NCBI GenBank assembly: GCA_050157065.1
Contig: CP189573.1
Length of the DNA: 64,000 bases
Source: Avipropionibacterium sp050157065
GTDB lineage: Bacteria; Actinomycetota; Actinomycetes; Propionibacteriales; Propionibacteriaceae
Strand: one strand, 5' to 3'
The translations under genes were made by a program, and so were the position numbers. Numbering within the stretch: the stretch's first letter is position 1; every line of letters starts with the position of its first letter. This document shows, piece after piece, positions 1 through 7,040 of the stretch. The notes under the pieces are model-generated. The model ran no database searches. It was not told the origin of the DNA and saw only the letters and a list, made by a program, of their open reading frames with translations.

Positions 1-339
1 GGTGTCCGGGGTGGGGCGACCCAGGTCGTGGACCCGTTCACCGTCCCAGTGGTAGAAGCGGCCGTCGTAGTAGGAGCCGAACCAAGCGTGTCCGTCGGGT
101 CCGCCCTGCAGCCCCCAGGCGCCCGTGCTGCCTGGCATCGGGGCGTCGGCGATCCGCCGCCCGGCCAGGTCGATCACGCTGAGTGGTGAGTCGACGCCCT
201 GGCTGACCGCGTACGCGACGGGCTCACCACCGGGGGTGGTGCCGAAGGTGACGCGGTGGGTGAGGACGGTGCGCATCGGGCCGAGCAGCCGGGTGATCAT
301 GGGCGGCAACAATACCGAGCTGCGCGCCATGATCAGCAT
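1..339 (-). CDS. Beta-propeller-like protein, 3' part beyond window edge
   Basis: The minus-strand reading frame stays open from an ATG at 339 to the left edge, giving 113 codons; the C-terminus lies outside the window. ATGs at 330 and 300 are alternative starts. The visible part contains glycine-, aromatic- and aspartate-rich stretches such as AWGLQGGPDGHAWFG followed by FYHWDGERVHDLG. This is the type of repeat seen in beta-propeller blades (WD40/PQQ/SMP-30-like proteins). Such proteins often accompany polysaccharide-degradation genes, but no catalytic residue can be assigned here. The family call is inferred from composition and spacing only. The helicase gene ends 28 bases upstream on the same strand. 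Confidence 0.5.
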   Translation of the reverse strand, partial: MLIMARSSVLLPPMITRLLGPMRTVLTHRVTFGTTPGGEPVAYAVSQGVDSPLSVIDLAGRRIADAPMPGSTGAWGLQGGPDGHAWFGSYYDGRFYHWDGERVHDLGRPTPDT

Positions 340-366
340 GTGATCGTCAGCGGCGCGGGTCGTGGA

Positions 367-3300
367 TCAGGCCACCACGGCACCGGCGGCAAAGATGTCG
401 CCGGGCATCGGGCGATCGAGCTGCCAGGTGATGCCCATCGGACGGCTGCCGCGGTGCTCAGCGTAAGTCGCTGGCCCGAGACAGACGTACGGCTCCGAGC
501 CGAGCTCGCCCACGCGGTGCACGCGGGTGAACAGCACCACAGAGCTGCCTCGCTCAGCATGGTGGATGTAACGCTGGCCGGTCGGTGAGGTCTCGTCAGT
601 GTTGTGTTGGGATTCCCAGTGGAACTGGTTCAGGCTGATCGGGTAGTCGCGGTACATCGTGTGCGCGCTGAAGTCGCCCTCGCTCTTGCGAAGTGTTACG
701 AGTAGGGCATCGACTCCCTCGTCGGCAGCCCACAGCACTCCGGTCGAGTGGCCGTGCGGCGACCTGCCACCCAAGGTCGCCCAGCCGAGCCCCGTGAGGA
801 TCTCTTCCCGGTGGTAGGTCGCGTGGGTCCGCAGCGGAAGATCCGACAGGGTGCCCGACATCGGTTGAGCCAGATGGCGCGTGGCTCCCAGCGACACGTC
901 AAGGACTGTGCGTAGTTCTTCCGCCATGCGAGGAAGGGCACGTAGCCGCGACAGACCCTCGTCCAGAGTCGACATGACCCTCCAGTCCCCGGCCCAGAGC
1001 AGCGACAGCAGCATCTGCCCATACCGCTGGTGGGTGAGATCGAGCTCAGCGGCCCGTGGACCTGCCGGGTCAGCGAGTACGCGGTAGGCATTGGCCCGAC
1101 TGGCGTCGTCGACGATGAGGAACTTGCCCAGCCGTTTCGCGACGTGCTGCTCAGCCTCGTCCAGCCTTCTGGTAAAGCCCGCGTCGGCCCGCAGCCCGGT
1201 CCATGACTTCCCACCGCGATAGATGTCGACCGCCTCACGGCCCGTGGCCGCCAGGAACTGCTGGAGCCCGACATCGCCCACTCGTTGAAGATCGCGGACG
1301 AGATCGGTACGGCTGCGCCGCACGCTGGATTTGATGTTGCTGAGCACGATGTCCTGGCTCACGCGGTCAAGCACGATGCGTGAACCGGACGGCAGGAACG
1401 GAAAGCCGTCCGCCACCTGCTTCTCAAGTTCGCGACCTGTCACCCCACCCAGGACGGCGAAGCGATCGCTGAATGTGAACTCCCTTCGATGCTGGCCGAT
1501 GAAGTCCAGCACGGTCAGGACCGCCTTGTCTGGGGCCTTGCGTAGACCGCGACCGAGCTGTTGTTGGAAGAGGGTGGCTGATTCTGTTGGGCGCAGCATC
1601 AAAATGGTGTCCAGCTCAGGGACGTCCACACCTTCATTGAAGACGTCCACGCTGAAGATGATCTTGATCTCGCCTTCGCGCCACCGTCGCAACCGACTGT
1701 CACGCTCGTGGGACGACGTCTCGCCAGTGACAGCGGTGGCAGAGATGCCAGCCCGGTTGAACACCTCAGCCATGTACTCGGCGTGACGAACCGACACGCA
1801 GAACCCCATCGCCTTCATCTCCTGCACGTCACCGAGGTGATCCGCTAAGGCTTGCAACACCAGCCTGGCCCTCGCGTCATCGCCGGTGTACAAGGAATCC
1901 AGGGCCTCTATCGAGTAGCGGCCACCGCTCCACGAGATCCCAGTCAGGTCGGTGTTGTCGGCAATGCCAAAGTAGTGGAACGGACACAACAGGTCCTGTT
2001 CCAGGGCATCCCACAATCGGAGCTCATAGGAGGAGCCGCCGGTGAAGATGTCGCGGACGTCTATCCCATCGGTTCGTTCCGGCGTAGCAGTCAGGCCGAG
2101 GGTTTCCCGGGGCGTGAAATGTTCCAGGATGCGCTTGTACGTTGCCGCGCTCGCATGGTGGAACTCGTCGATCACCATCACCTCGAAGGTGTCTGCGGCC
2201 AGGTCGTCGAGCCGGTTCGCCATGGACTGGACCGAAGCAAAGACGTGGCGCCAGCGCGTGGGCATGGCCCCGTCCACCAACAGTTCGCCGAAGGCGCCGT
2301 CAGCCAGTACGTTGCGGTAGGTCCGCATCGCCTGCTCGAGGATCTCCTTGCGGTGTGCAAGGAACATCAAGGACGGTTGCCGGCCCTGCTGCTCCGCCAG
2401 TCGCCGGTAGTCCAGTGCCGCGAGCATGGTCTTCCCGGTCCCGGTGGCAGCAACCACGAGGTTCCGATGCTGGCCGTGGACTTCCCGATCGGCGGCCAAT
2501 GCCTCCAGGGCGGCAACCTGGTGCGGCAGCGGAGTGATATCCACACCGTCGAAGCGCAGCCCGGGCCCCCAGGTGCTCGCCCGGTTGACAGCTGCGTCGA
2601 ACCTCGCTGCATCGCGATCCGGGTCGTAGGTCTCGAAACCCGGTTCGTTCCAGTACGTCTCGAAGGTGGCCTCGAACTTCCGGACCAGGTCGGGCGTAGC
2701 GACGGCCGAGATGCGGATGTTCCACTCAACGCCATCCAGCAGTGCGGTCTGCGTCAGGTTCGACGAGCCCACGAAGCCGGTGTCGTAGCCCGAGTGCCGC
2801 TTGATCAGCCACGCCTTGGCATGAAGTCGCGTACTGCTCGTGTCATAGCTGACCTTGACCTGCGCTCCCAGCTCTCGGACCAGCATGTCCAGGGCGCTGC
2901 GTTGCGTCGTGCCGGTGTAGGTCGTCGTGATCACCCGAATGGGGACCCCGCGCTCCCGGAGCCGTTCCAGTTCGTCCTTGATGATCCGTACCCCGGGGAA
3001 CCGGATGAACGCACATAACAAATCAACGCTGTCAGCGCTCTCAAGTTCCCGGGCCAACTCCTGCCCGATGCCCGGCTCCCCCGGAGCATTCGTCAAGAGC
3101 TTGGTGAGTGACAGCGGCGTGATCGGCCGGCGAGCAACCTGTGTTGTGAGGCTGGTGGCGTCGTAGAGCGAGATCAGATGATCAAGCCGTACCAACACAT
3201 CTTCTTCGCTCCCCCACGAGCGCAGGATGTCGTTCGTGAAGTTCAGACGTCGCTCAGCAGAGATGTCTAACAGTCGACGATTGACCACGTCGCGCACGTG

Positions 3301-3444
3301 ACGGGCCAGCACCTCCGGAACCTCATCCTCAGGCACGGCACGGTACTCGGGCTTCAAGTCGAGGTGCTGGCGTACGGCACGTTCCAGTCGACTCGTGTGC
3401 AGACTCTCGTAGAGCCCCTCCGCCATGGATTCCGACGCCGACAT
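367..3444 (-). CDS. PLD-nuclease/SF2 helicase fusion with DUF3427-type C-terminus
   Basis: The protein has about 1025 residues from an ATG at 3444; ATGs at 3426 and 3489 are alternatives. Domains in order: an N-terminal region, a phospholipase D-like domain with HAKAWLIK then GFVGSSNLTQ (HxK(x)nGSxN signature), an SF2 helicase core, and a long C-terminal part resembling DUF3427. The helicase core shows Walker A ATGTGKT, a DEAH-box variant reading DEFHH, motif III LTATPERTDG and motif VI QQQLGRGLRKA. The architecture implies ATP-dependent DNA unwinding or translocation joined to a nuclease-like fold. Third codon positions are visibly less GC-biased than in neighbouring genes, and an IS element lies just upstream, both hinting at horizontal transfer. 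Relatives are often found in defence or mobile regions; a defence role here is inference. Confidence 0.8.
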   Translation of the reverse strand: MSASESMAEGLYESLHTSRLERAVRQHLDLKPEYRAVPEDEVPEVLARHVRDVVNRRLLDISAERRLNFTNDILRSWGSEEDVLVRLDHLISLYDATSLTTQVARRPITPLSLTKLLTNAPGEPGIGQELARELESADSVDLLCAFIRFPGVRIIKDELERLRERGVPIRVITTTYTGTTQRSALDMLVRELGAQVKVSYDTSSTRLHAKAWLIKRHSGYDTGFVGSSNLTQTALLDGVEWNIRISAVATPDLVRKFEATFETYWNEPGFETYDPDRDAARFDAAVNRASTWGPGLRFDGVDITPLPHQVAALEALAADREVHGQHRNLVVAATGTGKTMLAALDYRRLAEQQGRQPSLMFLAHRKEILEQAMRTYRNVLADGAFGELLVDGAMPTRWRHVFASVQSMANRLDDLAADTFEVMVIDEFHHASAATYKRILEHFTPRETLGLTATPERTDGIDVRDIFTGGSSYELRLWDALEQDLLCPFHYFGIADNTDLTGISWSGGRYSIEALDSLYTGDDARARLVLQALADHLGDVQEMKAMGFCVSVRHAEYMAEVFNRAGISATAVTGETSSHERDSRLRRWREGEIKIIFSVDVFNEGVDVPELDTILMLRPTESATLFQQQLGRGLRKAPDKAVLTVLDFIGQHRREFTFSDRFAVLGGVTGRELEKQVADGFPFLPSGSRIVLDRVSQDIVLSNIKSSVRRSRTDLVRDLQRVGDVGLQQFLAATGREAVDIYRGGKSWTGLRADAGFTRRLDEAEQHVAKRLGKFLIVDDASRANAYRVLADPAGPRAAELDLTHQRYGQMLLSLLWAGDWRVMSTLDEGLSRLRALPRMAEELRTVLDVSLGATRHLAQPMSGTLSDLPLRTHATYHREEILTGLGWATLGGRSPHGHSTGVLWAADEGVDALLVTLRKSEGDFSAHTMYRDYPISLNQFHWESQHNTDETSPTGQRYIHHAERGSSVVLFTRVHRVGELGSEPYVCLGPATYAEHRGSRPMGITWQLDRPMPGDIFAAGAVVA

Positions 3445-3558
3445 GCCAGGAGCATCCCACGGCCGACCGACAGAATGGCACCGGGCCAAGTAAAGTAGGG
3501 CACCCCCAGCAAGGAGCTACCACTTGTTCGAGACCGAGTGGGCTGACCCCGTTTTGTA

Positions 3559-3582
3559 GGTCCGGTGGTTCTGGGAGTCGTC
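3559..3582 (+). repeat. Left terminal inverted repeat of IS A
   Basis: Begins GGTCCGGTGGTTCTGG and ends GAGTCGTC. It pairs with the reverse complement of 4744-4767 at 21 of 24 positions. The outermost bases could extend one or two nucleotides further. Confidence 0.8.
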
Positions 3583-3621
3583 CTGTCGCCCGTGGTTGCG
3601 GGCAGGGAGACTGGTCAGATC

Positions 3622-3906
3622 ATGTCGAACATCAGGAAGCGTCACACCCCGGAGCAGGTCGTCCGCAAGCTCGGGCAGGCCGACAGGATGCTCGCCGACG
3701 GCAGCGACATCGCCGCGGTGTGTCGGGAGCTTGGGATATCCGAGCAGACGTATTACCGGTGGCGTAACCAGTACGGCGGACTGAAGGCCGACGACGCGAA
3801 GCGTCTCAAGGAGCTGGAGAAGCAGAACGCCACGCTCAAGCGATTGCTGGCCGAAGCGGAGCTGGAGAAGGCCGCGCTCAAGGAGCTGGCCGAGGGAAAC
3901 TTCTAG
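3622..3906 (+). CDS. IS3-family transposase OrfA
   Basis: A 94-residue protein starting at the ATG at 3622 (MSNIRKRHTPEQVVRKLGQA). It contains an N-terminal helix-turn-helix (AVCRELGISEQTYYRWRNQY) followed by a leucine-zipper-like coiled coil (LKELEKQNATLKRLLAEAEL). Both are typical of IS3 OrfA, which binds the IS ends and contributes to the OrfAB transposase after -1 frameshifting. It ends at 3906, where the orfB frame is already open. It appears intact. Confidence 0.9.
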   Translation: MSNIRKRHTPEQVVRKLGQADRMLADGSDIAAVCRELGISEQTYYRWRNQYGGLKADDAKRLKELEKQNATLKRLLAEAELEKAALKELAEGNF

Positions 3907-4773
3907 GCCCGGGCAGGCGCCGCGCCGCCGTCTCGCACCTGATCAGGACACTGCAGGTGAGCGAGCGGATGGCGTGCCGTCTGGCCGGGCTGAGCAGGTC
4001 CGCGTACCGTCGCCCGCTCAAGGGCGACACGGTCGCCGACCCTGATCGCGCGTTGCGAGACTGGCTGCGCGCGTGGGCGAAGAAGCATCCCCGCTACGGG
4101 TACCGGCGGGGCGTATCACGACGCCCGGGGTGAGGGCTGGGCGGTGAACCACAAGAAGATCCAAGGCCTCTGGCGAGCCGAAGGCCTCCGCGTCCCGCAG
4201 CGGCGACGCCGCAAGCGTGTCGGATCCTCGACCGTCGACGCCCCGGCGGCGGTCGCACCGAACCTCGTATGGGCGGTGGACTTCCAGTTCGACGCCGACG
4301 AGCGGGGCTGCCCGATCAAGATCTGCTCCATCGTCGACGAGCACACCCGCGAATGCATCGGCGGGCTCGTGGAGCGGTCGATCACCGCCGACCGGCTCAC
4401 CGCCCACCTCGAAGAGCTCGTCGCCGTCCGCGGAGCACCGGGTGTGCTCCGCAGCGACAACGGGCCCGAGTTCATCAGCGACGCGATGGCCGACTGGGCG
4501 GGTACCCGCACCGGCCTGTTCTACATTCCGCCCGGCTCGCCCTGGCACAACGGATACGTCGAATCGTTCAACAGCCGCCTCCGCGACGAGTGTCTCAACA
4601 TCAACAGCTTCTACTCACTGCTGCACGCTCAGGTCGTGATCGGCGACTGGAAGACCGAGTACAACCATCAGCGTCGGCACTCATCGCTCGGCTACCTACC
4701 CCCGGCCGAGTACGCTCGGCAGTGCACCCATCAAATCGAAACCGACGACTCACAGAGCGACCGGACCGAATGA
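3903..4773 (+). pseudogene. IS3-family transposase OrfB, disrupted by a one-base insertion
   Basis: The orfB frame runs on from orfA in the -1 frame (first in-frame ATG at 3969) through SHLIRTLQVSERMACRLAG and HPRYGYRR. The run GGGG at 4108-4111 then shifts the frame and translation stops soon after. Removing one G restores AYHDARGEGWAVNHKKI and the remaining integrase core. That core holds all three acidic residues: D in WAVDFQ, D in LRSDNGPEF, and E in GYVESFNSRL. The C-terminus has the usual YNHQRRHSSLGYLPPAEY. The frame finishes at 4773, just beyond the right inverted repeat. A sequencing error in the G run is the alternative to true inactivation. Confidence 0.85.
4744..4767 (+). repeat. 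Right terminal inverted repeat of IS A
   Basis: Starts GACGACTCACAGAGCG and ends ACCGGACC. It is the inverted partner of 3559-3582 and is entirely contained within the 3' end of orfB. Confidence 0.8.
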
Positions 4774-5333
4774 AGGGGGCGGCCCACGAGTTCGTCCGAG
4801 ACCTGCTGTTCACCGCCGGCCTGTTCGGGTTCGTCACGTTCGTCTGGAGCGGCTGGGCCCAGGAGGGCCCACCGTCGACCGCTGCCCGCATCTACCTCGG
4901 AGGGATGAGCGTCATCGGCGCCGCGGTGGCGGGCATCGGGCTCTACAACGGCATCATGATCTGGGGGAGCGGCAGTTCCATGGTGTTCGGTGAGGCGTCG
5001 TTCACGACCTACTTGGTGATGTGTGTCCTCGAGCTGGTGGCAGCCGTCGTCGCGGCGATTGTCCTGAAACGCCGGGACCAGATGAAGTGGTTCGCGCCGA
5101 CCCTGCTGCTCATCGTCGGCATCCACTTCGCGCCGATGGGCTGGGTCTTCCAACTCCCGGTGATGTACGTCGTGACCGGCTTGATCATCATCGCCGCCCT
5201 TGCAGCGTTCAAGCTGCCCCACGAGAAGAATGAGCCGAGCTTCTGGTGCGGTGCGCTCGCGGCGCCGATCTTCCTCGCCGCGGCCATTCCCAGCCTGGTG
5301 ATCGGGCTGTCACGGCTCAGCGAGGTCGCCTGA
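4770..5333 (+). CDS. Hypothetical multi-pass membrane protein
   Basis: A protein of about 187 residues from the ATG at 4770, which overlaps the transposase stop codon. It has about five hydrophobic segments, for example DLLFTAGLFGFVTFVWSGW, then a glycine-rich segment (MSVIGAAVAGIGLYNG), LELVAAVVAAIVL, LLLIVGIHFAPMGWVF and MYVVTGLIIIAALAAF, so it should lie in the cytoplasmic membrane. I do not recognise the family. The right repeat of IS A ends three bases before the start codon, so the native promoter, RBS and possibly the first codons may have been replaced by IS sequence. Its 3' end overlaps the convergent VanZ-like gene by 24 bases. Confidence 0.7.
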   Translation: MKGAAHEFVRDLLFTAGLFGFVTFVWSGWAQEGPPSTAARIYLGGMSVIGAAVAGIGLYNGIMIWGSGSSMVFGEASFTTYLVMCVLELVAAVVAAIVLKRRDQMKWFAPTLLLIVGIHFAPMGWVFQLPVMYVVTGLIIIAALAAFKLPHEKNEPSFWCGALAAPIFLAAAIPSLVIGLSRLSEVA

Positions 5334-5690
5334 GTCCGCGGGCTGTCTACCGGCCATCCGCCGAGCGCTCACGCGCCCACCCGCGACGCCCAGCACGATC
5401 CCGATCACGTCGGCCAGCAGGTCCAACGGATCGGCGGTCCGCTCGGACAGTAGAGCGCCCTGCACGAACTCGCTGACCAGGGCTTGGCCGACTGCGACCG
5501 CGGCCACCCAGCGCCAGTCGATCCGGGCCGCCACGAACAGGCCCACGGGAAGGGCGAACCCGAGGACGTGGGCCACCTTGTCGAGCGGTAGTCCCGGCGC
5601 ACTCGGCGTGCCGGCCGGGCCGTACAGCCCGTAGCACTGCACGATCGTGGCGACGATGCCGAGCAAGATCAACAGTCGGCGCCAGGTCAT
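5310..5690 (-). CDS. VanZ-like family membrane protein
   Basis: A 126-residue protein with four hydrophobic segments: LLILLGIVATIVQCYGLY, VLGFALPVGLFVAA, WVAAVAVGQALVSEFVQGAL and LLADVIGIVLGVAGG. The pattern LPLDKVAHVLGF followed by EFVQ and DPLDLLADVIGIVLG is characteristic of the VanZ-like fold. VanZ itself confers low-level teicoplanin tolerance, but most chromosomal homologues have no established role. It is convergent with and overlaps the upstream membrane protein gene by 24 bases. The regulator gene at 5716 lies 25 bases upstream on the same strand. Confidence 0.8.
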   Translation of the reverse strand: MTWRRLLILLGIVATIVQCYGLYGPAGTPSAPGLPLDKVAHVLGFALPVGLFVAARIDWRWVAAVAVGQALVSEFVQGALLSERTADPLDLLADVIGIVLGVAGGRVSARRMAGRQPADSGDLAEP

Positions 5691-5715
5691 CGAGGCAGCG
5701 TAGTCGGACGGCCCT

Positions 5716-6846
5716 TCAGGCTGACACCATCGTCGAACGGCGGACCACGAGCTCGGGTGCGACCACCACCTCGGTGGTGGGTTCGCTGGTCCCGCGGTCG
5801 AGTTGACCCATCAGGATCTCCGCAGCCAGTCGGCCCACCTCCTGGCGCGCCGGGACCACCGACGTCAGCGGGACCTCCGAGTCACGCACCCCTTCGTCCT
5901 CGAACGCCACCAGCTTCACGTCGCCCGGGATGTCGAGACCCGCGGCCCGCAGGTGCGGCACCAGTTGCTTGGCGCGGCCGTCGTCCAGACACACCACGCC
6001 CTGGATCCCGTTGCGGTGCACCATTTCGGCGTACTCCTCGATGTACTGCGCCATCCGGTCCGGGCTGCACGGTGGCCACCTCGCGATCGCGCGATCGGCA
6101 CTCAGGTCGAAGGCGTGCACGGCCTCGATGAAGCCCTGGTGCAGGCCCTCCGAGGTCGGCGTGTTGCGGGAACTCATCAGCCCGATCCGGCGACATCCCT
6201 GCTCGTACAGGTGTTCCACGGCCAGGTGTCCGCCACGTCGGGTGTCGGTCGTCGCGTACGACAGCGGGCTGTACGGGTAGCGCCCCGCCGTCCGCGGTGG
6301 CACCCGCTCGGCCAGCACCACCGGGCACTCGATCGACTCGAGCTGGCGAAGGTAGTCCTCCGGGTCGACCAGTCCGACCAGGGTCGGGGTGAGGATCAGG
6401 CCGTCCGGCTTGCGCTCGAGGAGTTCCGCGATCTGCTGCCGCTCCCGGGTCCGGTTGTACTCGGTGGACTGCAACAGCAGATGACCGCCACGGGCGTGGA
6501 CCACCGACTCGACACCGGCCACCAGGTCGGTGAAGTAGCGCCGGACACTCGGCACGAACAGTCCGATCAGCCTGGTCTGCCGACTCGGGGCGGGTGCTCC
6601 CACCACGAACGTGCCCGAACCGCGGCGTCGCTCCAGGAGCCCCTCGTCCACCAGCACCGACAGCGCCCGGCGGACGGTGTTCATCCCGACCCCGAGGGTG
6701 CGGGCGAGGGCGGCGTCGGCGGGCAGCCGGGAGTGCTGTGGCCACTTGCCGCTCAGGATCTCTTCCCGGACCGACGACGCGATGCCCAGCGTGAGCGCAC
6801 CCCCATAGGTGTTATTGCTCCCATCGATCGTCGACATGCCCGGCAT
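5716..6846 (-). CDS. GntR-type winged-helix / LacI-type sensor transcriptional regulator
   Basis: A 376-residue regulator (ATG at 6846, or 6837 giving MSTIDGS). Residues about 15-80 form a GntR winged helix with REEILSGKWPQHSRLPADAA, a recognition region GVGMNTVRRALSVLVDEGLL and the wing RRRGSGTFVV. The rest is a periplasmic-binding-protein-like ligand domain of the LacI/AraR type (RLIGLFVPSVRRYFTDLVAG, then ...IECPVVLAERVPP and LKLVAFEDEGVRDSEVPLTSV). This combination, as in AraR, usually gives a sugar-released repressor. It is divergent from the esterase/transport/lyase operon, and a perfect palindrome lies 30 bases upstream of its start. The same palindrome core occurs before the permease operon, so I infer it controls both units and itself. 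Confidence 0.88.
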   Translation of the reverse strand: MPGMSTIDGSNNTYGGALTLGIASSVREEILSGKWPQHSRLPADAALARTLGVGMNTVRRALSVLVDEGLLERRRGSGTFVVGAPAPSRQTRLIGLFVPSVRRYFTDLVAGVESVVHARGGHLLLQSTEYNRTRERQQIAELLERKPDGLILTPTLVGLVDPEDYLRQLESIECPVVLAERVPPRTAGRYPYSPLSYATTDTRRGGHLAVEHLYEQGCRRIGLMSSRNTPTSEGLHQGFIEAVHAFDLSADRAIARWPPCSPDRMAQYIEEYAEMVHRNGIQGVVCLDDGRAKQLVPHLRAAGLDIPGDVKLVAFEDEGVRDSEVPLTSVVPARQEVGRLAAEILMGQLDRGTSEPTTEVVVAPELVVRRSTMVSA

Positions 6847-6876
6847 CTAAGCGCATTTCTGCACCCATTGCCCAGC

Positions 6877-6900
6877 CGATGGACGCAATGGCGTCCATCG
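6877..6900. promoter_or_regulatory. Palindromic operator for the GntR/LacI-type regulator
   Basis: Two perfect 10-base arms, CGATGGACGC and GCGTCCATCG, flank AATG. The inner 20 bases share their pattern with the palindrome at 16324-16343. The site lies in the divergent region between the regulator and the esterase operon, a position suited to repression of both. Assignment to this regulator is inferred from position and recurrence. Confidence 0.75.
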
Positions 6901-7040
6901 ATCAGGAGCGCCGTAACGAAACCGCGACACCTCCAGATGCGGTCTCGACGCCGGGCTCGAACGGCCCACACACTGCACTGACCGACATCGGCCGAGCAGC
7001 ACGCCGCGCAGTGTTGCGGTGGAACGGGAGCGACGTCCCC

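Larger units (their letters stand above)
3559..4767 (+). mobile_element. IS3-family insertion sequence A (frameshifted orfB)
   Basis: The element is bounded by imperfect inverted repeats at 3559-3582 and 4744-4767, matching at 21 of 24 positions. It encodes an IS3-type orfA (HTH) and an orfB (DDE transposase) in the -1 frame. Testing several end offsets gave no target-site duplication, which fits an old insertion or one followed by adjacent deletion. OrfB carries a one-base insertion, so the copy is probably inactive unless supplied in trans. It sits between the helicase gene and a membrane protein gene whose ATG lies only three bases beyond the right repeat. Confidence 0.85.

Noticed and set aside
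3551..3565. A target-site duplication for IS A
   Set aside because: Flanks at 3556-3558 and 4768-4770 (GTA and GAA), and shifted alternatives, do not match.
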